Source: Candidatus Omnitrophota bacterium
Lineage (GTDB): Bacteria; Omnitrophota; Gorgyraeia; B26-G9
Direction of reading: 5' to 3'
NCBI GenBank assembly: GCA_022013205.1
Contig: JAKLQT010000027.1
Location: 1 to 21,871 of the forward strand
Length of the DNA: 21,871 nucleotides
Below, one piece after another: positions 1 through 6,698 of the stretch. The notes beneath the pieces are model-generated. The model saw only the letters and a program-made list of their open reading frames with translations. It made no database searches and was not told the origin of the DNA. The translations under genes were made by a program, and so were the position numbers. Positions within the stretch are counted from its first letter, which is position 1. Each line of letters opens with the position of its first letter.

Positions 1-227
1 AACAAAGAGGTTTGCTGGTAAGTTTTTGTTATGGTAGTTCTTTGCTTTGGTGGTGCTGTATGTGTGCCTTTGATGGTTTTCAGATATGTGTTTTTGGCAA
101 TGTCCAGCAGGTTCCATGCCGCAGCGCAAATGATAATTATAGTAATGATTGAAAGTGCTGAATAAAGCGACATCTTACCGCTGATATTTGTCGTAGACTT
201 TTTAGGCTGCCCCTTAAAGTAAAGCAT
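1..227 (-). CDS. Partial single-pass membrane protein, unknown function
   Basis: An open frame starts at ATG 227-225 and runs off the left edge with at least 75 codons. The preceding truncated Nudix gene stops at 231-229, one base before this ATG (TAGAATG). An AAAGGA ribosome-binding site lies inside the end of the Nudix gene, so translation is probably coupled. The protein begins MLYFKGQPKKS, has one hydrophobic helix at about residues 20-40 (SALSIITIIIICAAAW), then a Lys/Thr/Pro/Gln-rich segment. I do not recognise a family. The layout of a short cytoplasmic tail, one membrane segment and a polar linker suggests a membrane-anchored protein whose main domain lies outside the window. Confidence 0.5.
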   Translation of the reverse strand, partial: MLYFKGQPKKSTTNISGKMSLYSALSIITIIIICAAAWNLLDIAKNTYLKTIKGTHTAPPKQRTTITKTYQQTSL

Positions 228-228
228 T

Positions 229-504
229 CTATATTTCCTTTAATGCTTCTTTTTGGATGTCATCAGTTTCCCCCAGGCCCGCGGGAAATCCGATAACCGT
301 GTTATTAATAGACGGCCGGAATTGTTTGATGAGTATATAGCGGTTTGATGGTTTTAATTTAGCTAAGATTACCAGGATTTTGCGTGTGTTTTTGCGCGTA
401 ATGCTTTCCCATAATATCTGCTTTTTATCATCACTTAGGTATTCCAGCTGTTTTACGGCCAGCCACCGGCCCTGATATAATACTTTTTCGCGAACTTTCT
501 TCAT
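229..504 (-). pseudogene. Nudix hydrolase (ADP-ribose pyrophosphatase-like), truncated in the Nudix box
   Basis: The 91-residue product resembles the N-terminal half of ADP-ribose pyrophosphatases: a beta-rich N-terminal domain (YQGRWLAVKQLEYL, YILIKQFRP), then GFPAGLGETDDIQKEALKEI, which is the start of a Nudix box. A TAG stop follows exactly where the catalytic REUXEEXGU half should complete, so the EExG residues that bind metal and the rest of the fold are absent. Family members are usually about 170-180 residues. None of the three frames after the stop continues the motif, so a simple single-base frameshift does not explain it. Read as written it cannot be an active Nudix enzyme. It starts at ATG 504, 9 nt after the acetyltransferase gene, in the same likely operon. 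A non-catalytic remnant or an assembly break are the alternatives. Confidence 0.65.
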
Positions 505-513
505 GAGCGCTTA

Positions 514-1008
514 TTATCGTTTATTATTACGGATACGGCGGGTAAATTTCAGCAGTTTGTTGACACCCAGCGTCATGCATGCGCGCCTTTTAAAGCCGTT
601 TTTTTTGCACAATTCATTTGCGGCCTGCATCTTATCTGTTGAACAGAAATTTATTACACTGTAATTATTATTTTCGCAGAACTCTATTGCCTTGACAATT
701 AGCTTTTTCCCAAGGCCGATACCGCGGAATTCAGGTGCAACAAAAACGCGCCGCAGTAATGCGCTGTTTTTGTCGTCTTCTTTTATGGCAATGGTGCCGA
801 CTACGCTGCTGCCTGTTACAGCTACCAGGAAAAGGTCTCTTTTGCCGCCATAAACATCATTTATGTTATTGATGTCAAAGTCAGAATAAGCATCTTTGGA
901 TATTGAAAATTCATTTTTTAATATTGAATTTATTAATTTAATAACCTGCGGTTTGTCAGCATCTCTAAAACTTCGGACCTTTATATCAAAATTTGAATTT
1001 AGTTTCAT
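514..1008 (-). CDS. GNAT family N-acetyltransferase
   Basis: This 164-residue protein has the GNAT fold: beta strand VRSFRDADKPQVIKL at the N-terminus, core strands LFLVAVTGSSVVGTIAIKED, then the acetyl-CoA pyrophosphate-binding loop VAPEFRGIGLGKKL at about residues 90-103 (R95, G98, G100 of the Q/RxxGxG/A signature). The closing part NNNYSVINFCSTDKMQAANELCKKNGF is the usual strand plus helix before the C-terminal 'KNGF'. Family members move an acetyl group from acetyl-CoA to an amine; the substrate cannot be read from the sequence. The ATG (1008-1006) overlaps the aroB stop as ATGA, so translation is coupled to aroB. The C-terminus is strongly basic (KFTRRIRNNKR). Confidence 0.85.
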   Translation of the reverse strand: MKLNSNFDIKVRSFRDADKPQVIKLINSILKNEFSISKDAYSDFDINNINDVYGGKRDLFLVAVTGSSVVGTIAIKEDDKNSALLRRVFVAPEFRGIGLGKKLIVKAIEFCENNNYSVINFCSTDKMQAANELCKKNGFKRRACMTLGVNKLLKFTRRIRNNKR

Positions 1009-2099
1009 GCGGGTGCCATCCTTTTTTTTATGACTTTTTTGATTAGGTTATAAGGTATATTTTCCGTAACAAAAACATGTCCGATCCTTGATGGCAAGAC
1101 CATGCGAATGTGTCCATTAATAAATTTCTTATCCCTCAAGAAGGCGCCAAGAACCGCTTTAATATCAACTTTTTTAGCTTCCTGAGGCAGATTGAGAATC
1201 TTCATTATCTTAATTATGCGCTTCAGCTCATCAGCAGGCAAAATGCCCATTGCATGAGCAATTTCAGCCGAACATACCATTCCGATACTTATCGCTTCTC
1301 CGTGATCCAAATTGCTGTATCCGGCGGCAGTTTCAAGTGAGTGTCCTATGGTGTGGCCGAAGTTAAGTATCGTGCGCAGCCCGGTAGTCTCTCTTTCGTC
1401 ATTTTCTACGATCTTTGCTTTTATGAGGCTTGAGGCATTGATGATATAGCCTAAACTGGAATTATCTAAATCCAGTATTTTTTTGTAGTTTTTTTCAATA
1501 TATCCAAAGAGTTTCGTGTCAACAATAATACCGTATTTGACTACCTCAGCCAGTCCGCAGCGGATTTGCCTTGACGGAAGGCTTTTGATTAAATTAATGT
1601 TTGAATAGACAAGTTTTGGCTGGTAGAATGCGCCGATCAGGTTTTTACCGGAGGGCAGATCAAGCGCGGTTTTACCTCCGATAGCCGAGTCAACCTGGGC
1701 GAGCAGGGTCGTTGGAATCTGTATGTAAGGAATCCCTCTTTTGTAAGTAGCAGCTATAAAACCGGTCAAGTCCCCTACCACTCCCCCTCCCAGGGCAATT
1801 AGAAAAAGGCGTTTTTTTGTGTCCATAGCGGAGATTTTACTTATTATTTTTACATATTCTGATATAGATTTGCTTTTCTCTGAATCGGGCACATTAAAGA
1901 TGTGCGCGGAAATATTGAGCGTATTTAGAGCATTCTGCAGTTCCCGGGCATAAAGCCTGCGTACGCGTGTGTTGGTGATAATAACCGCGTCAGTGCCTAA
2001 CCTCAATTGAACTAATTTTTTGGCCAGTGCCTCAAAATTATCATCAGCAATGATTATAGGATAACTGCGATTATTAAGGCTCACCTTTATTTGATGCAT
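1005..2099 (-). CDS. aroB: 3-dehydroquinate synthase
   Basis: AroB turns DAHP into 3-dehydroquinate, step two of the shikimate pathway, in the cytoplasm, using NAD and a divalent metal. The 364-residue length is typical. Visible motifs are the NAD-binding GGGVVGDLTGF (104-114), the substrate loop PTTLLAQVDSAIGGKTAL (129-146), and the three metal ligands in LAEVVKYG (E185), NFGHTIGHSLE (H249) and LDHGEAI (H266). All expected catalytic residues appear present. It starts at ATG 2099, sharing one base with the stop of the M50 protease gene (TAATG), and its own stop overlaps the start of the acetyltransferase gene. It therefore sits in the middle of a translationally coupled run. No other shikimate gene is in the window. 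Confidence 0.97.
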   Translation of the reverse strand: MHQIKVSLNNRSYPIIIADDNFEALAKKLVQLRLGTDAVIITNTRVRRLYARELQNALNTLNISAHIFNVPDSEKSKSISEYVKIISKISAMDTKKRLFLIALGGGVVGDLTGFIAATYKRGIPYIQIPTTLLAQVDSAIGGKTALDLPSGKNLIGAFYQPKLVYSNINLIKSLPSRQIRCGLAEVVKYGIIVDTKLFGYIEKNYKKILDLDNSSLGYIINASSLIKAKIVENDERETTGLRTILNFGHTIGHSLETAAGYSNLDHGEAISIGMVCSAEIAHAMGILPADELKRIIKIMKILNLPQEAKKVDIKAVLGAFLRDKKFINGHIRMVLPSRIGHVFVTENIPYNLIKKVIKKRMAPA

Positions 2100-2683
2100 T
2101 AAAAAACTCTCCTTAGCATTGAAAGCAATATAATTAATATGATCATACCGTGCATAGGAGTAATGCGCGCGTATAAAACAGCTAGTTTTCCGGGTAAGAG
2201 CCCCAGTAATATACGCGAACCGTCTAAAGGAGGTATGGGTATCAGATTAAAGGTGCCAAGCACCAGGTTAATGAACATTACTGTTGCCAGAAATCCAGAT
2301 ATTCCTGAATGACCGATAAACCCGCTTAGTAATATCAGGAAAGTTAAAGCCGCTACAATGAAATTTGCCAAAGGCCCGGCAAGGCCGACCCAGATCATGT
2401 CTTTTCTCGGATTGGCTAGATTATGAAAATTAACCGGAATCGGCTTAGCGTAACCAAAAACAACCGGAGATCTTGTAAGGAGCAGCATCAGGGGTAAGAT
2501 AATGGTTCCGAAAGGATCAATGTGCGCCAAAGGATTGAAGGTTAGCCGGCCCATAAATTTGGCCGTATTATCCCCCAGCTTGTGGGCAACAAATCCGTGA
2601 GCGTATTCATGTACAACTAAAGCGACGAATAAAGCCGGAAGATTTATAATAAAGCTTAATGCCAAAGGATTTAAGGAATACAT
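2099..2683 (-). CDS. Site-2 protease family (M50) membrane metalloprotease
   Basis: This is a 194-residue polytopic membrane protein of the short M50B type. The zinc site is HEYAH (residues 25-29) in the first membrane helix, with the third ligand in NLIPIPPLDGSRIL (Asp of LDG, about residue 154). Further hydrophobic segments lie around 60-75, 95-125, 130-150 and at the C-terminus. The spacing GRLTFNPLAHIDPFGTI is characteristic of the compact 'YwhC-like' rhomboid-sized members, which cleave substrates within the membrane; substrates are unknown. There is no PDZ domain, unlike RseP. It lies 14 nt after the SH3b gene and overlaps the aroB start by one base. I see no strong ribosome-binding site before ATG 2683. 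Confidence 0.93.
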   Translation of the reverse strand: MYSLNPLALSFIINLPALFVALVVHEYAHGFVAHKLGDNTAKFMGRLTFNPLAHIDPFGTIILPLMLLLTRSPVVFGYAKPIPVNFHNLANPRKDMIWVGLAGPLANFIVAALTFLILLSGFIGHSGISGFLATVMFINLVLGTFNLIPIPPLDGSRILLGLLPGKLAVLYARITPMHGMIILIILLSMLRRVF

Positions 2684-2697
2684 ATTATGTTTATCTA

Positions 2698-3714
2698 TTA
2701 GTTCAGGTTTTTTATAAAGTCAACTTCAATGACCGGAATTTTAGATTTTTCGCTGCTTTTGATCTGTCCCCAGATTTGTACCTGATGGTATGTGTGATCG
2801 TTTAAATTAACTGTCTCACTTTTTAGAAAATAATGCGTTCTCCCGTCCTTCACTAGCCGGTGCGTGCCGGGCCGGTTAAAAAATTTTCCGGCCTCAGTAA
2901 TTTTACCCTGCGCGTCAGGTTTGCTGTCTGGCTGCATGAGGATTGCTTTTTTACTCTTTTCTGTCCCCGGCTCATTATTAGTCTGCCCTTGCGGCCTTTG
3001 AATTTGCGTATTAATTTTTGATAAGCGTTCAATGTGTAAACGCGTTTTTTCATTTGCCGGGCTTTGCGCGTAATCACGTAAGATTAATTTATATTTTTGA
3101 ATTATCGGCGAAATATCTCTTTTGTCTATGGCAGCTGTTTTGTTTTCCTTTTCAAAAATTTCAGCCTCTATCAGAAGCTTAAAACCCTCTCTTTTTTCAG
3201 CTTCATTATCAATATAGATTTTCGCGGGCCCGGATTTCTTTACAAAATCCCTATGCACCCAGGCGAAACAATTCTCGTATGGATATATCTGAAACCAGTC
3301 TCTACCTTTTAGAATAATTTCCACGCGGTCATCCGGGTTAAGCTGGCCGATAATATTAAAGTTTGTCCCCTCCCCTGCCCGTACATTTACCCGTTCACCG
3401 CTAATAACACCGTATACGCTGTTTTCAACCACAAGGAAGTCTTTGTGGACAAAAGCTTTAGAATTTCGGGGCAATTTTATTTTAAGCCACTGCTCATTTT
3501 GAGGATCAACTACCAGAACAGCGTCGCCTTGATCCATTTTTCTGAGTTTTTCAAAATTTACCCCAGGCCCGCTTCGCACACTTACAGAATCCCCAGTGAT
3601 AATCCCGCTATAAGGAACTGAGGCTTTCTCTTGCGCAAAACACCAATCCCCTCTATAGTTTGAAAAGCAGAAAAAAATTAAACATATAATCAGTACGTTT
3701 ATAGTTTTTTTCAT
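2698..3714 (-). CDS. Secreted protein with two bacterial SH3 domains
   Basis: The 338-residue protein has a signal peptide (hydrophobic core INVLIICLIFFCFS, likely cut after CFA at residue 27). Two tandem SH3b domains follow, at about 36-95 (SVRSGPGVNF) and 101-160 (NVRAGEGTNF), each with the VRxGxGxNF hallmark and a closing W/FVHxDF strand. A charged helical stretch (about 175-230) and a low-complexity Gln/Pro/Lys linker (about 235-270) come next, then a beta-rich C-terminal segment (about 275-335, including GTHRLVKDGRTHYFLKS and HQVQIWGQI) that I cannot name. SH3b domains usually bind cell-wall peptides, so an envelope role is likely. It begins 13 nt after the small basic protein gene and shows almost no Shine-Dalgarno sequence. 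Confidence 0.8.
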   Translation of the reverse strand: MKKTINVLIICLIFFCFSNYRGDWCFAQEKASVPYSGIITGDSVSVRSGPGVNFEKLRKMDQGDAVLVVDPQNEQWLKIKLPRNSKAFVHKDFLVVENSVYGVISGERVNVRAGEGTNFNIIGQLNPDDRVEIILKGRDWFQIYPYENCFAWVHRDFVKKSGPAKIYIDNEAEKREGFKLLIEAEIFEKENKTAAIDKRDISPIIQKYKLILRDYAQSPANEKTRLHIERLSKINTQIQRPQGQTNNEPGTEKSKKAILMQPDSKPDAQGKITEAGKFFNRPGTHRLVKDGRTHYFLKSETVNLNDHTYHQVQIWGQIKSSEKSKIPVIEVDFIKNLN

Positions 3715-3727
3715 TTTTTGGTATGGT

Positions 3728-3967
3728 TTATTTGGAAGCAGTTTTTGAAGGAGCTACTTCGCCAGCCTTTCCTGCATCTGCTTTTGCTTCAGTTGATTTT
3801 ACCTTTTTGAGCTTCATTTTTATTACTTTTACTTTTGGTAAACCAAAACTGGAAGTATCTTCTTTCCATTTGCTTTCTTTCTTGAGCTTTTCGATTCGTT
3901 CGTATCTCTTAAGCACGCTCCGCTGCTTTTTCCCTTTAGCCGCGGTTAAACTTGGATGAATGGACAT
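3728..3967 (-). CDS. Small basic PVC signature protein (TIGR04137 type)
   Basis: The 79-residue product is very basic. It opens MSIHPSLTAAKGKKQRSVLK, continues with RYERIEKLKKESKW and contains SFGLPKVKVIKMKLKKVK at about residues 40-57. This matches my recollection of a short protein reported as shared only by Planctomycetes, Verrucomicrobia, Chlamydiae, Lentisphaerae and Omnitrophica, described as binding nucleic acid non-specifically and possibly acting with the ribosome. The last 20 or so residues (STEAKADAGKAGEVAPSKTA) are a low-complexity Ala/Lys/Glu tail beyond the conserved core. A clear AAAGGAG lies 10 nt before ATG 3967. It sits 22 nt after the SPOR gene and 13 nt before the SH3b gene. 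Family membership rests on motif recall, not an alignment. Confidence 0.85.
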   Translation of the reverse strand: MSIHPSLTAAKGKKQRSVLKRYERIEKLKKESKWKEDTSSFGLPKVKVIKMKLKKVKSTEAKADAGKAGEVAPSKTASK

Positions 3968-3989
3968 TCTAATTTGTCTCCTTTCTAAA

Positions 3990-4586
3990 TCATGTTTTTT
4001 TTAACAAACGTACAAAGCAATCTTTATAGTGTTTTTTTAGCCGCGGAAGCTTTTCAATCGCGGATGTCCTAGACTCATACATGCCGGAGTATACAACATA
4101 ATATTCCCCCGATTTCTGAACATAGCTGCTATATCCTTGAGCCCTTAGTTTTTCAGCCTCTTTATCAGCATTCGAATTACTGCTGTAAGTAACAAGCTGT
4201 ATTATGTATCCTTTTCGGGCTGTTTCTATGACCGGATTCATTTCTGTTTCCGGAGCTTTGTTATTAATTATTTCTTCCGGCCTTTTGCGAAGCGCAGGAA
4301 CAGGTTTTATTTGTTTGGAGGGTTCAACAGCCAGCAGTTTTATCTGTTTTTTTTCAATAATGTTTTCATTTTCTGCTTTTGCCTGAGATTTTCCCTTTTC
4401 TACGCCTAGTACAAAAGAACTCAAATTAACCATTAAAAGAGCAATAATAATAACTATTAAAGTATCGCAAGATATCGAAAATGGCGATTCAAAATGTTCT
4501 TGAAAAAAGCTTTTTTGTAAACCATTTTGCTTTTTTTTGACTGTACAAAAAAGCTCAGGTTGCACCTCCCTGTTTTTGTAACTCAT
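3990..4586 (-). CDS. SPOR-domain membrane protein
   Basis: This 198-residue protein has a basic cytoplasmic N-terminus, one membrane helix (about 42-61, DTLIVIIIALLMVNLSSFVL), a Lys/Glu/Pro-rich linker and a C-terminal SPOR domain (about 126-198). The SPOR signature is KGYIIQLVTYSSNSNADKEA followed by LRAQGYSSYVQKSGEYYVVY and SGMYESRTSA. SPOR domains bind denuded glycan strands at division sites or other sites of wall turnover, so this is a bitopic envelope protein like FtsN or DedD in layout. A good AGGAGGT sits 6 nt before ATG 4586, and a promoter (4634-4661) lies in the 84-nt gap upstream. It is the first gene of the run that goes on to the PVC signature protein. Confidence 0.88.
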   Translation of the reverse strand: MSYKNREVQPELFCTVKKKQNGLQKSFFQEHFESPFSISCDTLIVIIIALLMVNLSSFVLGVEKGKSQAKAENENIIEKKQIKLLAVEPSKQIKPVPALRKRPEEIINNKAPETEMNPVIETARKGYIIQLVTYSSNSNADKEAEKLRAQGYSSYVQKSGEYYVVYSGMYESRTSAIEKLPRLKKHYKDCFVRLLKKT

Positions 4587-4633
4587 TAAGATACCTCCTG
4601 TATCAATAATTTGATCAATCTTGATATGTTATT

Positions 4634-4661
4634 ATTATAACAGAGTCAAGCCGGAATTCAA
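4634..4661 (-). promoter_or_regulatory. Sigma70-type extended -10 promoter for the SPOR operon
   Basis: On the minus strand, TTGAAT (4661-4656), a 16-nt spacer and TATAAT (4639-4634) with an upstream TGT give an extended -10 (TGTTATAAT). It lies between the HD-GYP stop (4671) and the SPOR start (4586), about 48 nt before that ATG. It marks the start of the SPOR to Nudix run. Confidence 0.65.
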
Positions 4662-4670
4662 TATTTTAAT

Positions 4671-6167
4671 TTATAATTTTTTCCAGATCCACGCGTCATT
4701 TTTGCTTTTGAAAATTTTACTTTTTGACCGTTTTATAACTCTTATAAAAGCATCGACAATGATTGGGTCAAATTGTTCACCGCTGAATTTCACGGTTTCA
4801 GAAACAGCCTGTGAGATGGACATTTTTCTTCTGTAAGGACGTTTAGAGAGCATAGCCTCAAAGGCATCGGCAACAGCCAGAATTCTGGCTCCAAGCGGGA
4901 TATCCTCACCGCGCAGCCCGCTGGGGTAGCCGTGTCCATCGTAACGCTCATGATGGTGAATGATGATTGGCAAAACAGCTTTTAATCTTCCCCCAATCGG
5001 TTTGATAAGCTGTGCGCCTCTGATGTGCTTTTCTTTTATTATTTTGTAGTCTTTTTCGGTAAGTTTTGTGGATTTTTTAAGAATTTTTTCCGGTAATCCC
5101 ATCTGGCTGACATTATGCAGAATTGCCGCGTAGTAAAGCATGCGCATCTGATCGGAGCGTAATTTTAACTCCATACCTATGGACATCGTCAGGTTAATGA
5201 ATAAATTGGAGCGCCCGTAATTATCAGCAACGCCTGAGCTTAAAATAGAAGCCAGCGCCTTAATGCTGTTTAGAGTAAGTTTTTCCTGCTCGTCGTAAAG
5301 CTGAGCATTTTTTATCGCGATAACAGCTTGTTCAGATAAAGTAGTAAGAATTTCTTTATCAAAGGAGCTGAAAGGTTTTCCATCTAATTTCTGTGACATG
5401 CTGATAGCACCAATAATGTGCTCTTCAGCAACAAGCGGAATGCACAAGAATTTAGGTTTGATCAGAGCATTGCCTGTTTTGATAACTTTACCGGCTAAGC
5501 CTTCTCCAATCATCAAAGTCGGCTGTTTAGCACTTTTATTTTCAATGTCTACAATAGCATGCGGAATAATATGCCGCTTATATTTGTCTACAAGCATTAT
5601 GCAGCAGCGCTGAGCGCGTAAAACCTGCAAACTCAAGCGTGCTATTCGAGGCAATAATTCATTAAGTTCCAGAGTTGAACTGATAATCCTGCCCACGGTA
5701 TGTACGGTTGACAAGGCAATTGTTTTCGGCCTAATCGTTTCGTAAAGCCTTGAAATTTCCATTTCCTTTTGAACGTTTTCAATCGTACTACAGGTAAAGG
5801 CATTAAGAAGTTTTAACAGAACTTCTGTAATTTTTTCTTTTACATTACACAGGCCGACAAATCCGTATGTTTGCTCTGTCTGTGAGATCGGAATACAGTA
5901 AAATAGCCCTTTGTCCTTAGCGGTTATACTTTGTACGCGCCGTGTTTTTCGCGCTTTTATTAAAAGTGGATTTATGGCGGCAATATTCTCTTTGGAAGGT
6001 TCAATAGTCGAATAAATTTTTTTATTTTTCCCAGGGAAATTATTTAGATCCGGTATTATCATCCAGGAGCAGCTGCCGATTATCTGCGCGAAAGACGCCA
6101 CCTCCTCTTTCCATGCCGGATGATTGATTAGCTTCTGGAATAATTCTTCCTGGTATGAGCTTTTCAT
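4671..6167 (-). CDS. GAF and HD-GYP domain protein with altered HD dyad
   Basis: The 498-residue protein has a divergent GAF-like region (about 20-115), a clearer GAF domain (about 145-300, with CCIMLVDKYKRHIIPHAIVD, GEGLAGKVIKTG and LSEQAVIAIKNAQLYDEQ) and a C-terminal HD-GYP domain (about 320-480). HD-GYP proteins normally hydrolyse cyclic-di-GMP. Retained motifs are EKHIRGAQ (H381), HHHERYDGHGYPSGL (404-418), and LAVADAFEAM (D434). The dyad itself reads ILHNVSQMG: H351 is present but the metal-binding Asp is Asn352 and the Lys of HDxGK is Gln355. Catalysis may be lost, leaving a sensor or binding role. It follows the PilZ gene by 19 nt, probably one transcript from the promoter at 6633-6661. 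Confidence 0.9.
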   Translation of the reverse strand: MKSSYQEELFQKLINHPAWKEEVASFAQIIGSCSWMIIPDLNNFPGKNKKIYSTIEPSKENIAAINPLLIKARKTRRVQSITAKDKGLFYCIPISQTEQTYGFVGLCNVKEKITEVLLKLLNAFTCSTIENVQKEMEISRLYETIRPKTIALSTVHTVGRIISSTLELNELLPRIARLSLQVLRAQRCCIMLVDKYKRHIIPHAIVDIENKSAKQPTLMIGEGLAGKVIKTGNALIKPKFLCIPLVAEEHIIGAISMSQKLDGKPFSSFDKEILTTLSEQAVIAIKNAQLYDEQEKLTLNSIKALASILSSGVADNYGRSNLFINLTMSIGMELKLRSDQMRMLYYAAILHNVSQMGLPEKILKKSTKLTEKDYKIIKEKHIRGAQLIKPIGGRLKAVLPIIIHHHERYDGHGYPSGLRGEDIPLGARILAVADAFEAMLSKRPYRRKMSISQAVSETVKFSGEQFDPIIVDAFIRVIKRSKSKIFKSKNDAWIWKKL

Positions 6168-6186
6168 CTGGTACTGACCCCGAATT

Positions 6187-6564
6187 TCATGCTTCCTGGT
6201 TTTTTATTACGTTATAAACCAACTTTTTATCTTCATCGTTATTCCACCAGGAAAAACTGATACCTAAATCGAAGTCGCTGCTCTGAGGGCTGCTTCGTTG
6301 TATCCATGCGATTCTGCCGAAGGCGCGGATACTCTTATGCTCAGGACTGATCTTTATATCAAGGCCTATTGGGCCATTAACAGGGAGTTCGTTTTTTGTC
6401 TTTAAAGCTAATCCTCCGAGGCTGATGTTAGCTGCCGCCTCAAGTATCTTTTCGTGATAAGTTGAATAAGTGCGGGGATCAAGCAGCTTAAAACTCACTT
6501 TTAATCCTGGGACATTTGATCTTGAGAATTTCCTTTTCTCTTCAAACATTGCTTTAGTATCCAT
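6187..6564 (-). CDS. PilZ domain protein (cyclic-di-GMP binding)
   Basis: A single PilZ domain of about 125 residues. Both binding motifs are intact: RKFSR (RxxxR, residues 11-15) and NISLGG (NxSxxG, 46-51), followed by FGRIAWIQRS and DFDLGISFSW, the usual late beta strands. Such proteins bind cyclic-di-GMP and alter a partner; the partner is not visible here. I chose ATG 6564-6562, because GAGGGGGA lies about 5 nt upstream of it. An in-frame TTG at 6579-6577 would add five residues but would begin inside that ribosome-binding site. The gene is first in a two-gene unit with the GAF/HD-GYP gene and has a perfect consensus promoter 70 nt upstream. Confidence 0.9.
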   Translation of the reverse strand: MDTKAMFEEKRKFSRSNVPGLKVSFKLLDPRTYSTYHEKILEAAANISLGGLALKTKNELPVNGPIGLDIKISPEHKSIRAFGRIAWIQRSSPQSSDFDLGISFSWWNNDEDKKLVYNVIKNQEA

Positions 6565-6586
6565 ACTCTTCCCCCTCAACGTTTAA

Positions 6587-6620
6587 AAGTTTTTTATAGT
6601 TTTTAAAAACGTTATTTTAT
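6587..6620 (-). repeat. Imperfect hairpin next to the pilZ ribosome-binding site
   Basis: On the minus strand AACGTTTTTAAAA and CTTTTAAACGTT can pair as about 11 bp with a 2-nt bulge, ending a few bases before GAGGGGGA. It would sit in the 5' untranslated region of the pilZ transcript and could affect access to the ribosome-binding site. It is AT-rich, so stability is modest. The outer limits are approximate. Confidence 0.35.
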
Positions 6621-6632
6621 TTAACTAACTAT

Positions 6633-6661
6633 ATTATAAAAAGATAGTTATAATTTGTCAA
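6633..6661 (-). promoter_or_regulatory. Perfect consensus sigma70 promoter for pilZ/HD-GYP, covered by two dyads
   Basis: On the minus strand TTGACA (6661-6656), a 17-nt spacer and TATAAT (6638-6633) match the housekeeping consensus at all twelve positions. It lies between the hisS stop (6699) and the pilZ start. Two inverted repeats cover it: AATTTGT/ACAAATT (6652-6670) over the -35, and TAACTAT/ATAGTTA (6626-6632 and 6644-6650) on either side of the -10. They could be operators. Confidence 0.8.
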
Positions 6662-6698
6662 GTACAAATTTCTGTTTCTGGTAGCTCGAATATAATTA

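Noticed and set aside
2853..3077. Second minus-strand frame inside the SH3b gene (Lys/Arg-rich)
   Set aside because: Shifted reading of the SH3b linker, no ribosome-binding site and no recognisable domain.
6562..6579. TTG start at 6579 for the pilZ gene
   Set aside because: The strong GAGGGGGA site lies between it and ATG 6564, which is the better start.
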